Assembly (NCBI GenBank): GCA_026874595.1
Contig: CM049309.1
Coordinates: 42,549,079-42,613,078, forward strand
Direction of reading: 5' to 3'
Origin: Sipunculus nudus
Lineage: Eukaryota; Annelida; Sipuncula; Golfingiida; Sipunculidae
Length of the DNA: 64,000 nucleotides
Every line of letters begins with the position of its first letter. The first letter of the stretch is position 1. Of this stretch, positions 8,877 to 18,770 are shown in pieces. The position numbers and the translations under genes are program-made. The notes below the pieces were generated by a model that ran no database searches, was not told where the DNA came from, and worked only from the letters and a program-made list of their open reading frames with translations.

Positions 8877-11420
8877 GTCATGCAATTAAGGATAGCTGAT
8901 GTTCACATAAATTTAAAATTTGTACGAATGGATTAGTATAAAAATGAAATAGACACATGCAAAACGAAATAAAAAACAGGTTTTATATTTGTATACTTTG
9001 AATTTTAATATAAACAAAGAGCATATTTTGGTATTTGCCAGGACAAGCTGGCCTGCAACGCTCAGGTGAGTGCTAACAAGTTCATGGTGTTGAACAAGTG
9101 TCCGCCACGCCAGCATTGTGAGGACGGGCCGCGACTGTACAAGCTGGACGGGCTGGAACGTAACGTGACGTTCTGTACTGAGGGAGAAACCATCACGTCC
9201 TGGGCCCCGTGGACAACCAACCCAGGTAACACCTGGCGTGCTATCATATTAAAGTGACCTACTCCGGTATTTGGCGACAAGTAACTATATATTTATTATA
9301 AAGATAATCCCCTCAAACTTTTTTCTGGAAAAGCCAATGCAGAAAACTTCGATATCACCGCATACAGAATTCGTCTTGTTTATATCCATATGTTTCTGAC
9401 TGGTGGGGGTTCCAGCCAAAATAATCCAAACACATTCAGCAAGGGACATTTTGCGGCAAGTCTGACGAACCAGTGTTTCACAGAGGGCGCTTTGCAACTA
9501 TATAGTGACCTTGAAACGTTTGCACATAATCAACCGACCACCTTTTATAGGTTACATGTTTTTTTCTCTGTTTGTCAAAAGTGGCTCGTGAACCGTGTAT
9601 TTTATTTAAAAACAAGCTCATTCATCCATCACAGAGGCGTTATAAGAATCCCTTTTAGCAGGAATTACCTTACGCTCCTCAGGTAGAGGAACTCCTGCGC
9701 TTCTGAAGAAGCTACTGATTTTCCCGCTGCCTGCTTTGACCTTTTATAATGCACTCAAACACCAGGTGGTGCACATAGGCCTGTCTGCTGAAAAAACTGC
9801 TGATGTGACTAGCAGCCAACCAAATGCAAGTCAACAAACACTCGACAGGCTCCGCCCAGAAACCACGTGTAGGGCAATTCTCTGTGAGCCTGTGGCCTAT
9901 TCAAACGGTCGCCGGGGCGATGAGCTGTCACTCAAAACGAAATGAACAACAATGGCTACCTTTATTCCTCGCTTGGCTGTAAACCGTTTTGTCTTCCAGC
10001 ACAGGGTCTCATCTGATTGGACCAAAATACAGTGCTCCCCTCTGGTGTGGAGATTCAGGATACAAGGTCATAACAAACAGCGCTTACGATATAGGTAGTT
10101 GGCCTATGGGTAAAGCTCTGTGTAAAGAGCGTAGAATTACCTACAGTTCATCAATGTTTGTGCAGAATAAGCTAGAAATCACATTAATTCCATAGAAAAG
10201 CTATACGAATTGCTGGCTTAAATGCTTATCATCAAGTCAATGCCTTATATTTTCCACATTTTACGTCTTCGTCTCAAATGATGTAAACAGTCTACAGAAA
10301 TAAACCTCACCTACCATGCAAAGCGTTTAAGCCATATATACGTACTGTATTAGGTGCCACATTGTTACATAAAATAAAGTTAATTTTCATCAGTTCAACT
10401 ATGTAAGGTCAAACGAAACCGTAAGAATTCATGCATTCAGCTTTTCTAATCTCACTGTAAGGGTCAAGTCTATATCTCTTTCAGCAAATTCAGGTCAGCC
10501 CACGATCTCCGCAACAACCCCTGAAGCCCGGCGGCCAAGACCAAACAGGAAGAGTTTATGTGCACTGGTAAGGTTTTATATATGAATCATTTGTAACATA
10601 TACCATAATCATATCCAAAGAGATTTAAATACAACGATTAAGATTAATTCATTTTCCAAATTAACCTGAGCTAACGATACACCCGCATGTGTGTGTGTGA
10701 TAAGATACAGTGATGCAGTCGAATCCAAATCATCCGATTCTGAGTGCAAGTCCGAGTCCAGGCCTCTCGAGTCGATCCGTGTCCAAGTCCGAGCCCTTCA
10801 ATTTCTAGTCCAAGTCCCCCCTCTTCGAGTCATTTAAACCCGAGTCCAAAGTCTGAGTCAAATACAATTTTTTTAAATGTTTTAAAAGAAATGTTAAATA
10901 AAAATTTGGGATTATCATGCTTGGATTTATAGGTGTTAATTTATACACGTTTTTACTTAAGTGTTTAATAACAGTTAGTTCCCAGTGCAGGGCTAAAACA
11001 TGGTAGGTAGTCATTTTTAAATAATATTCTGTTAGTATTTCGCAAAAGTATATATATATGTGTGTCTTCGTAGTTTGAGACTTTTTCTACTGTACTCGAG
11101 TTAAACTCCGCCTGGTATCTCGAGTCCTTACCTCTGAAGTCCGAGTCCAAGTTCCTGAAAAAGTGGACTGCATGATTTACAAGAAAAGACATATTATTCT
11201 ATAAATGCATGCGTTTGTGTATATCATTATAAATAACTACGGCATATATTCTGTTTAATTCCAGAAACAACAGGCCTGTTTAGTTAAGAAGGACGGGGAT
11301 ATAATACGGCGCCAGAGATGCCCTCGACACTCATGGTGCTCAAATGTAGCGAGAGAGCTGACAGTGGACGATCATACTTTCCAACTGTATTTTTGTGACG
11401 GGCGGTACCAACATGGTTGA
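8684..11420 (+). CDS. Secreted protein with two four-cysteine modules, four exons
   Basis: Proposed exons are 8684-8779, 9042-9225, 10485-10567 and 11265-11420. All junctions are GT-AG and phases fit (0, 1, 0), giving one frame of about 172 codons to a TGA. The N-terminus looks like a signal peptide (hydrophobic VWFSFVVIYMTGAV after a basic start). The mature part has module 1 (C-x14-C-P-x4-C-x18-C) in exon 2, a Pro/Arg/Thr-rich linker in exon 3, and module 2 (C-x13-C-P-x4-C-x18-C) in exon 4. Both modules begin A-C a few residues into a phase-0 exon and end in a hydrophobic-Phe-Cys triplet (VTFC, LYFC). An AATAAA follows 20 bases after the stop. I do not recognise the family. Even cysteines suggest two disulfides per module, with one extra Cys in exon 3. 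No transcript evidence is available; an ATG at 8702 is the alternative start. Confidence 0.72.
8824..8875. repeat. (GA)n microsatellite in intron 1
   Basis: Pure AG dinucleotide run of about 50 bases between exons 1 and 2 of the cysteine-rich gene. Confidence 0.95.
9042..9225 (+). CDS. Exon 2: first four-cysteine module
   Basis: Acceptor ATTTGCCAG, donor CCCAG/GTAACA, phase 0 in and phase 1 out. It is clearly GC-richer than the flanks. Cysteines lie at ACNAQ, NKCPP, QHCED and TFCTEG. An N-linked glycosylation site (NVT) lies before the last Cys. Confidence 0.75.
9250..10135. repeat. Dispersed repeat, copy A (intron 2 of the Cys-rich gene)
   Basis: Long unit matching 51530-52065 over its 3' half (shared words GAAGCTACTGATTTTCCCGC/TACCGC, GGTCTCATCTGATTGG, ACAGTGCTC, AAAGAGCG) and matching 63660-64000 over its 5' half (AATATCACC, CTTGTTT.TATATC, TTCAGCAAGGG, GGTTACATG). 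Copies are diverged. The 3' end has a small inverted structure, GCTCTGTGTAAAGAGC. No protein is encoded. Confidence 0.7.
10485..10567 (+). CDS. Exon 3: Pro/Arg/Thr-rich linker
   Basis: Acceptor ATATCTCTTTCAG, donor CTG/GTAAGG, phase 1 in and phase 0 out. It encodes NSGQPTISATTPEARRPRP followed by NRKSLCAL, a flexible-looking linker with a dibasic RR and one cysteine. Confidence 0.65.
10708..11177. mobile_element. hAT-like miniature element rich in GAGTCC words (intron 3)
   Basis: Begins CAGTGATGCAGTCGAATCC and ends GGACTGCATGATT, an imperfect terminal inverted repeat. It has GAGTCC/GGACTC-type words at both ends, as in the better-preserved element at 12437-12923. The target duplication is no longer visible. 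Confidence 0.55.
11265..11420 (+). CDS. Exon 4: second four-cysteine module and stop
   Basis: Acceptor CTGTTTAATTCCAG, phase 0 in; TGA at 11418-11420. Cysteines lie at ACLVKK, RCPRH, SWCSN and YFCDG, with the same spacing as exon 2 apart from one residue in the first gap. The protein ends eight residues after the last Cys. Confidence 0.75.
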   Translation, partial: KQQACLVKKDGDIIRRQRCPRHSWCSNVARELTVDDHTFQLYFCDGRYQHG

Positions 11421-11440
11421 TATATGAATATCAGTATGGA

Positions 11441-11446
11441 AATAAA
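11441..11446 (+). promoter_or_regulatory. Candidate polyadenylation signal AATAAA of the Cys-rich gene
   Basis: First AATAAA after the TGA, 20 bases downstream of the stop. If used, the 3' UTR would be only about 40 bases long. Confidence 0.45.
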
Positions 11447-12436
11447 GGAGCGGAAATCTCTGATCGTCCTACAAGGTCGCCATGTTGCAAACGGCCAGAT
11501 TTGTCCATCTACCTTTAGATACCTTTACTCAATACATTAACAATGATCTAAGGTAACAATGTTAGATACCATAATGGTAATGACATTCATGCAGTCATTT
11601 CAGTGGAGTATAAAATGAAGACGCGACAAGAGATTCCATGGTTAATTGATTTTTTATTATAAATTACAGAGTACCGCCTTAGGCTGTGTTCACCTTCAGT
11701 CAAAAACTCTAATGAATTGCACGCGGGTATCTGGGATTATCTCGGGGAGGGGTTGGGAGCCAGCAGACCCATCAATGCTCTGATGCTAAGGGTCTGCATA
11801 CCCTCCCCCCTTCCCTAGAGAATCTGGTAACTCTAGCAGGCAGTACAGACGCTTTTTTTGTGTTTTTTCCCTAGGAAAGGAGGTAGAGATTGCAAATATC
11901 AAATGGGCAATATGGTAGCGTTTAGAAATCTGATTGTCACAGATGTAATATCATTATCAGGAAGCATAATTGGTGTAAAACGTAAAAGCATTCAGTGTAA
12001 ATTGGTCCACTCGAATAAAATAGATATATAAATAGCATCAGGCCGGGGTGCCCTACTTTGTTTGATAAAAAAATAAATAAAAAAGTTCCCGAAAACGCCA
12101 GCATGATCCGCTCATGTACTGTTTAATTCATTTAGTACCTTGACCAACATATCTCTGATATCATCTTAAAATTAAGATTGTCAAAGTGAGCATTTATTGC
12201 ATGCTTGTAAGGTGTTGAAACACATAAACCTGTACTTTCATTGAGCAAATATCTAATTATTTTTTAATGAGGCAGTGTATTAATTATATTATATCATTAT
12301 TATATGGTATATTTTAAACACGGCGTGAAGTGAAAGGAAGGACAGTGCAATTAATTTTTTATCAATTTTTGCAATGGAACCTGTGATATAATATCTTCAG
12401 AATGCAGTATTGTTTATAAATGGTATTGTTCTAGTG
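11447..12436. other. Non-coding, nothing recognised
   Basis: AT-rich sequence with no sustained frame, no paired splice sites and no repeat I can name. Confidence 0.5.
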
Positions 12437-12923
12437 CAGTGATGTAGTACACGAGTCCGGACACTTTTTGGGGACTTAATTGGACTTGAATCTTCTGAAC
12501 CCGGACTTGTACTCGGACTAGGAGGCAAGGACTCGAGAAGTCAGGCCGAGTCTTTTTCGAGTCCAATAGAAAAAAAGGCTGTCACATACTTTAACAGTTC
12601 ATATACATGCATGTGCGAAATATACTAATAGAATATTACACAATAATAACATTATACATACCAAGCTGTGCGTTGTGAGCTAAATGTAATTAACCAATAT
12701 ATTAAAAGCATGTTTGAACTAACTTAAAAATGCGCATGATTATATGGTATCTCCAATTTAAATCGTTTTTAAGGATATTAGTATCGGACTCGGATTCCTA
12801 ATGACCCTGACTCAAAGAAGGTGGACTTGGACTCAAATATCAAGGACTCTGACTTGGACTCGAGTGGTCTGGACTCTATACTTGCACTCGGACTCGGATG
12901 TTGTGGACTCGACTATATCACTG
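12437..12923. mobile_element. Non-autonomous hAT-type element with 8-bp target duplication
   Basis: Starts CAGTGATGTAGT and ends ACTATATCACTG, imperfect terminal inverted repeats of the CAGTG type. It is flanked by TTCTAGTG (12429-12436) and TTCTACTG (12924-12931), an 8-bp target duplication with one mismatch. Both sub-terminal regions are packed with GAGTCC or GGACTC words. TIR type and TSD length fit the hAT superfamily. There is no transposase ORF. Confidence 0.78.
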
Positions 12924-12990
12924 TTCTACTGCCACTGGTACTTTTCTTGTTCAGGAAAAATGGCTCGTGATGATGAAAGTTGTGTAGTAA

Positions 12991-13224
12991 GCTTTTTGTA
13001 CTTTTATAGACGCTTCCAAGGCTTTTGACCGGGTATTTGTGCTCAATTGGAAAGCGGAATTACAAAATAGAAAATTGATAAATATGAAATGTGGAAATAA
13101 AATCACTCTCAAGGATCATATAATGAAACTGGGTGAAATTATTTCTCCTGCACTGTTTTGTGTGTATACTGATTCGATAGTAAGGAAAATATCAGTCTGG
13201 TATTGGCTATTATGTACAGTCTAA
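12991..13224 (+). pseudogene. Non-LTR retrotransposon reverse-transcriptase scrap
   Basis: One frame reads FIDASKAFDRV, the motif A region of LINE reverse transcriptases, then after an apparent internal deletion GEIISPALFCVYTDSIVRKI, which corresponds to the conserved block G-x-x-x-S-P-x-L-F-x-x-Y-x-D of these enzymes, and ends at a TAA. Most of the palm between these blocks is missing, so this is a dead, short relic. The clade is not resolved. Confidence 0.72.
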
Positions 13225-16200
13225 CAAAATCGGTCGTCAATTAATGCTCTGTGGTTAAGAGGAAATTTCTATTGCATGTTTATATTTAAGAAAATATACA
13301 TATAAACGAAATCCGAGTCACATGTATTGTTTGAATGTATTAATTATCACTACCTATTCATGAAAACAAACGTGTATGTACTGTATTGTGATACAATTAT
13401 ATAAGGACTGTATTCAGGTATGTAAATAAATCATTTGCCACATGATTTAGTGACTTATGTAAATATGCATGACACTGAGAGTAAAACATTTTATATTTCA
13501 GATATAGTTAGTATTTTAAATTCGAAACACTTTTTTACCTTAATTTCTTGTGAATATGTAAACATATGTGAGCATGTCAGGCAATTTGTTGAGCCTTTAC
13601 TCGTTTGAGTCGTGTCAGAGAAATAATGCTCGAAAAGAAGATTAAAAAGGGGACACGATATCCTGAAATCTACCGCCTCTTTTGTCATTGATAACTGGGA
13701 TACAGAGTAGAGTAGGGCATGGCATGTTCATCTCCAAGACAAGTTACTTATTAAGAAAGATGATATAGTATTATTATATATATAAACGTATATAGCTGTG
13801 GAAGAAGAGGAGTTGTCCAATTTTAACCTCGGGGAAGATTTTTTAACTTAGTTGCAATCTGTGAACCAAGACATGTCTGAAATTACATATAAAATATATC
13901 AACAGTTGGCGTGAAAGCTTTGTCTAGGGGAATCGGCTATAGTTTTCACAGACAAAGAGTTTGGGTCTCACAGGTTACTCAGTGTTAGAATCAAGTGAAA
14001 CATTTGAATTGATTAATCCCAGTTATTTGTGAGTGTGACCTGTTGAAAGTACACCAGCAAAATTGGAAAATCGCCCAAAAGAGTGATACCAGTTGAGCCA
14101 CGAGGAAATGGCGGCCCTGTCCATAGGGAAATATATATATGTTCCGCTTAGCTGCATTTTATAGCAGCGATAAAGCATATGACCGTTGTCCGATTCAAGG
14201 CTGAACCATTATCATTAATTGCTATGGTTTAAGGCCTACTTATTTGTGTGAGTTATCAAGTGCATTATCTCTGCATGTTTGCTGTTTTCTTGTTATTAAC
14301 TTATTTGATCTTTCTTCTATTAAGGTTGCATCCCTGGTAAAACCCCTTTAATAAAAAAATTATCTCAAGAGTCGTTTAAAATAATATTTGCTCTATGAAG
14401 AATATGTCATTTTAAACGTCATGTAGTGCTGTTTCTGAGGGTATATGCGTTTATGAAATTCACATTCAATTTTATATGATCTTTTATCATTTTTTTTTAA
14501 TATTAATTTTAAATGATACACGCTTTTAGTCAACCAATGACAACGAACCAGCTTTAAATATATAATCAAACTATTTGACAATATCTCATACCCGTGTTTT
14601 ACTTTATAATGATTCTATTTTGTTTATAAATGAAATTTATTTTTTATTGACCTGTATCATTATCGGAAAAGCTAAAGGATCAGTAAATCTTAAAATATAT
14701 TTGTGAATGTTGTGTCAAAACACCAGTACGTACACAAGGCTATGTAATGTATATGTTTCTCTTGAAGAGAAAGGCAAAAAATTGATCGCTTTCAGTTCTC
14801 ATTGTATTCTTCCAGAGGACAGACTTTATTTGCACAAGAGGTACGTACGATTTTGAACAATACAGTCTTCCTTGGCATAACCGGAAAAGTCAATAAGACT
14901 ATTATGAGTTGCTATAAACTGTTATATCTTGTACCCAATTGATATTGTATAAAAGTTATCTGTCTTTGAATAGATCAGGGCCCCAGCAATAATTTAGAAG
15001 AAAATAATCTCTATACCTTAAAACACCATACCAAAACTTAATTGACTAAAACGATTGAATTCATGAGAAAACAGTATTTTCTGTCATGTGGACAAATTGA
15101 AGACCCGGGTCAAGGACACTTAATTTAAGACGTTGATTGGATGTAAGCTACGGGCTTTACCGTAAATATGATAAAATGGATCGTCAGCAACAGACCCCAT
15201 GCAAACAGTTCCGTCACTTCAGGAAGAGGTGTCCAGAATAGTTGTCAAGTATGAAAATCAGTTTGCACTACATACATAACTTTCTCTCCCCGGAGTGCTC
15301 ATAAAGTCAAACTGTTCTGCCATGATAACATAATATTTATAACTAGCCAATAAGAATGGACTCTTCAAATGCTTTTTTTAGTGACTGGCGCAATATCCAT
15401 AGATTGCCCCTGTAGTTACCTATATGATTATAACACTCTATACAGAACTGTGCGATTTGAAATATTTCCATTGATTAATGTTCAGTACATCTATATGTAT
15501 TGAATATTTGACCATTGAAAAACATAACTGTCCCATTTGAAGCAATAATTTGCCCCCAGGAAGTGAAAATATGTACACAATAATGCACAGACCTGATGTA
15601 CTATACGGGACTGCCGTCGAATACAAGATGGCTACCGGGTTGTATATATGCTTCAGCCATTGATGTTATAGGTGCTTCATGCTTTAGGGAATGGTTATAT
15701 AAGATTACAGGCCTTTCACATACAACTTTATGTAAACATTGGTATATTATACCATAGGAAATATTTTTAGCCAATTTACTTTCTAAGAGTATAAAAGATC
15801 GTTTCGTGCTTTATCCCTGTGGTGGGCCGGCGACGCAACATACTTAATAATAATAATAACAAAACTGTTGCGTCGCCGTCATCGGCTACATTATCCCCGA
15901 ACATAGATGGGCCCAACAATGCGGAAAGGACTATAAAGTAATGGCGTGAGAATCAACCGGCTATGAACGTCAAACGTTAGAAAGTTAAACGTGAACAATT
16001 ACAATTTAAGATATATCTTATGAATTACACTCTACATGTCACTAATGATATCGCATCGGATACCTTAAACTAAAATTAAGAAAAGTGCGCCATGATTTCA
16101 TCATTTTCAAGACCTGAGGTTTATGACTATCTGGAATTGCTTGAATATGCTTTTTCAAATGTAGTAGCAACCCTGCTGACCTTGTGTGAGAATCATCCCG

Positions 16201-16507
16201 CATGGTCTACTTTTGCTGAATGAATCATAATTATTACAGAATTTCCCTCCCAACACATGGAGATCTATTCGGGGAATATTTAATTACAAATCGACAGTTT
16301 GTAGTTCCGTTAACATTCACCAGGGGAAATTTCCTACGGAGGAAATATAATTATGAAGGCAGACGGAAATGCAAGTGGTCACGCTCGAAGCTTGAGCACC
16401 CGAATTCGAAAGCCGTTTCGTCCATGAAAGAATCATAATAACTTCTGATTTACGTATTTAACTTTGCAGTTCATTATATGTTAATATTTAACCCGTCTGT
16501 CTGCGTC
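13225..16507. other. Non-coding stretch
   Basis: AT-rich, no exon I can support. The only clear structure is the hairpin at 15828-15878. Confidence 0.5.
15828..15878. repeat. Perfect 13-bp inverted repeat (hairpin)
   Basis: CGGCGACGCAACA at 15828-15840 and TGTTGCGTCGCCG at 15866-15878 pair perfectly around a 25-base AT-rich loop containing (AAT)n. The GC-rich arms stand out in an AT-rich region. Confidence 0.85.
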
Positions 16508-16562
16508 TCTCACACACACACACACACACACACACCCTAAGACACCCTCACACACACACACA

Positions 16563-16600
<38 letters not shown>
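16508..16600. repeat. (CA)n then (CT)n compound microsatellite
   Basis: CA run at about 16509-16564, interrupted once by CCTAAGACACCCT, passing into a CT run to about 16598. It lies immediately upstream of the acceptor at 16611. Confidence 0.95.
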
Positions 16601-16604
<4 letters not shown>

Positions 16605-16611
16605 TTTGCAG

Positions 16612-17200
16612 GTAATTATCGGTGTCTCGCAGGTGTTACACCAGGTCGGGGCAGACATGTACGTCAAGTTTGCCCCATCAGTTGTGATTAGTTCCGGGCC
16701 CAGTGGTTGAACATGATATACATAAGATGAGAGCTTAGCAAGATGGAAGAGCAATACAGGCTGGTATTACCAAGCAAGTCAAGAAACAAGACAGGATGAT
16801 GATTCCTGGCGGGAACCCAGCAAGTACGCTGACATATCAGTTTATTCCTGGCGTGTTTACCCAGACCGTCCGCGGGACACCCAGCAACACGCCAGCCTTC
16901 GTCGGCTGTTACTGATCACCCTAAGGACGGGCAAAGTCTAGCTGCAGCAGAAACAGTCCGACTGGTCCTCGGCTGCCTCAGAGACTGGTGCAGCACTTCT
17001 TGGATTTGACAAACTGAACTGTTCTTCCGTCTGTAATAACTATATTGCATAGGCCTCCCAGTGCAGTCCTCAGGGGCTACAGTGGAATGTTATCATACAG
17101 TTCGGGCTGAATGCTTCTTTCTGGTCATGAGTGAGGCGTCATCGTCCGGCCCTTGTTGTGGTGAATGCACCTAGGGAGGATAGCGGATCCATAAAACCCG
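16612..17200 (+). pseudogene. Exon-like block with broken frames, possible decayed gene
   Basis: GC-richer than its surroundings, bounded by a good acceptor (CTTTTTTGCAG) and a good donor (CCCG/GTGAGT at 17201). The first frame is open for 32 codons to a TGA at 16708 (VIIGVSQVLHQVGADMYVKF and on). Coding-looking pieces then appear in changing frames (for example SNTGWYYQASQETRQDDDSW, FTQTVRGTPSNTPAFVGCY, SDWSSAASETGAALLGFDKL, ALVVVNAPREDSGSIKP). This fits an old exon with several frameshifts; a long non-coding exon is the alternative. I do not recognise a domain. The (CT)n run just before it could serve as a pyrimidine tract. Confidence 0.4.
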
Positions 17201-18540
17201 GTGAGTCTTGTCTATTTCGCTACCTCTAGGCCATTACTCTATATGCAGGCCTGCACAAAAGGTCTTCTTCTTTTTCTCGGCCTCAATGCTATGTCTTTTA
17301 TCTCCGTATAACTGAAACTGACGAGGTATTTGTGTGATAGATGCCTGCCATTTCCAACCAAAGATCTCTAATTGAAATTACTGGTACCCGGATATACATG
17401 TACATATAGATACTAGGTGTTTTATTGCATGTGAACATAACGAACGATATTCGTGTATCTCAATCATTTTCCATTTTGCGTGTCGTTATGAATAACTGGC
17501 GACGTATATTTAGGCTTCCCTTTCGCTAGAACAAAGCCTGCATAAATCTGAGACAGATCCTGCAACCGAACCTGGTAGATCTATTACAAAGGTGCTCTTT
17601 ACAATTTGACATTTTTTTTATAAATTGGAAGATCGATTTCACAATGTATGTTGCCGTGAAGGGATATGTCATCAAACTTATTAACAATGAAACCAAAACC
17701 AATTTAGAAATGCAATAAAATCAAATTTAAAAAGCAATCTTTTATTTTAAAACATGAGAATCCCGATGACGATGGGGGAGGCTGTTGGTAACATGCAAAG
17801 AGAATATTCTGATTGACAGATAACAGTATCATAAATATGATAAAAATACGTGACCAAAAATTCAGGTAACAACCCATGTGAGGCGCCATAATATGTTACA
17901 CTCTGCCAAACGATAAAAAAAATTGATTAATGCTGGCTCTTGTCTTGAAGATTTTTTTTTATCTGACATCAGGAATTTGTAGCCCGTCATCGAGTTCATT
18001 TCAATTATTCAATGCTAACCAGTCTCTGGCGGATAAAAGGGGGAAGCACTAGCTATAAGTTTTTATAGTCTGAATGTTCTATTTGCAAGTGTCCTTACTA
18101 AATTTGGTATCATCATTTTTTAATGTATTCTCAGTAGATTAAAGAGCATCAGCTGCTCCAGCATTTCTTTCAAGAAAATAAAAAAAATAATACAATTATG
18201 ATTTGTTTTGTAATGCATTATGATACGCTTTAACCTGTTTAGCAAAAATGTTTTGTTATTATCGTGTTGTCCCCTGATCATACGAAATTTCGATCGAAAT
18301 TTCAAAATAGAGAGGTTAAAAAATGGCCTCCGGCACTGATTTAAGAAAAAAACTGTCCGAGAATCCAACCATTTTAACCTAATTCTTAATGCTCTGATAT
18401 CGAATAAGAAAATTTAAGTTTATACTTAAGTGTATCGGAGATGAATTTCGCACAGTTGTTGGTGAAATTAGCTGGTTAATTGTTCTGTTCCTAAACATAT
18501 ATGTCCTTGACTTCTGTAAACTCTAAACGGTGTAGAATGA
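17201..18540. other. Non-coding, nothing recognised
   Basis: AT-rich; no exon or repeat I can support. Confidence 0.5.
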
Positions 18541-18770
18541 CGTTTTATGCCTGTTATAATTATGTTTTATGCTAGTTATAATTACGTGTTATGTCAGTTA
18601 TAATTACGTGTTATGCCAGTTAAATTACGTGTTATGCTAGATATAATTAAGTGTTATGCCAGTTATAAATACGTGTTATAATATGCTAATTATAATTACG
18701 TTTTATGCCAGTTGTAATTACGTTTTATCCTAATTATAATTACATGTTATGCCAGTAATAATAAGGTTTT
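18541..18770. repeat. Minisatellite, about 22-bp unit, about 10 copies
   Basis: Diverged copies of TTATGCCAGTTATAATTACG in tandem. Variants differ by single bases and small indels. Confidence 0.88.

Noticed and set aside
8700-8899. Frames reading RERERE or SLSLSL
   Set aside because: Translation of the (GA)n run in intron 1; only the first 32 codons up to GTAAGT are kept as exon 1. The frame at 16548-16754 minus is the same kind of artefact.
18541-18770. CRISPR-like array of short repeats
   Set aside because: Units are directly adjacent without unique spacers and the context is eukaryotic; it is a minisatellite.
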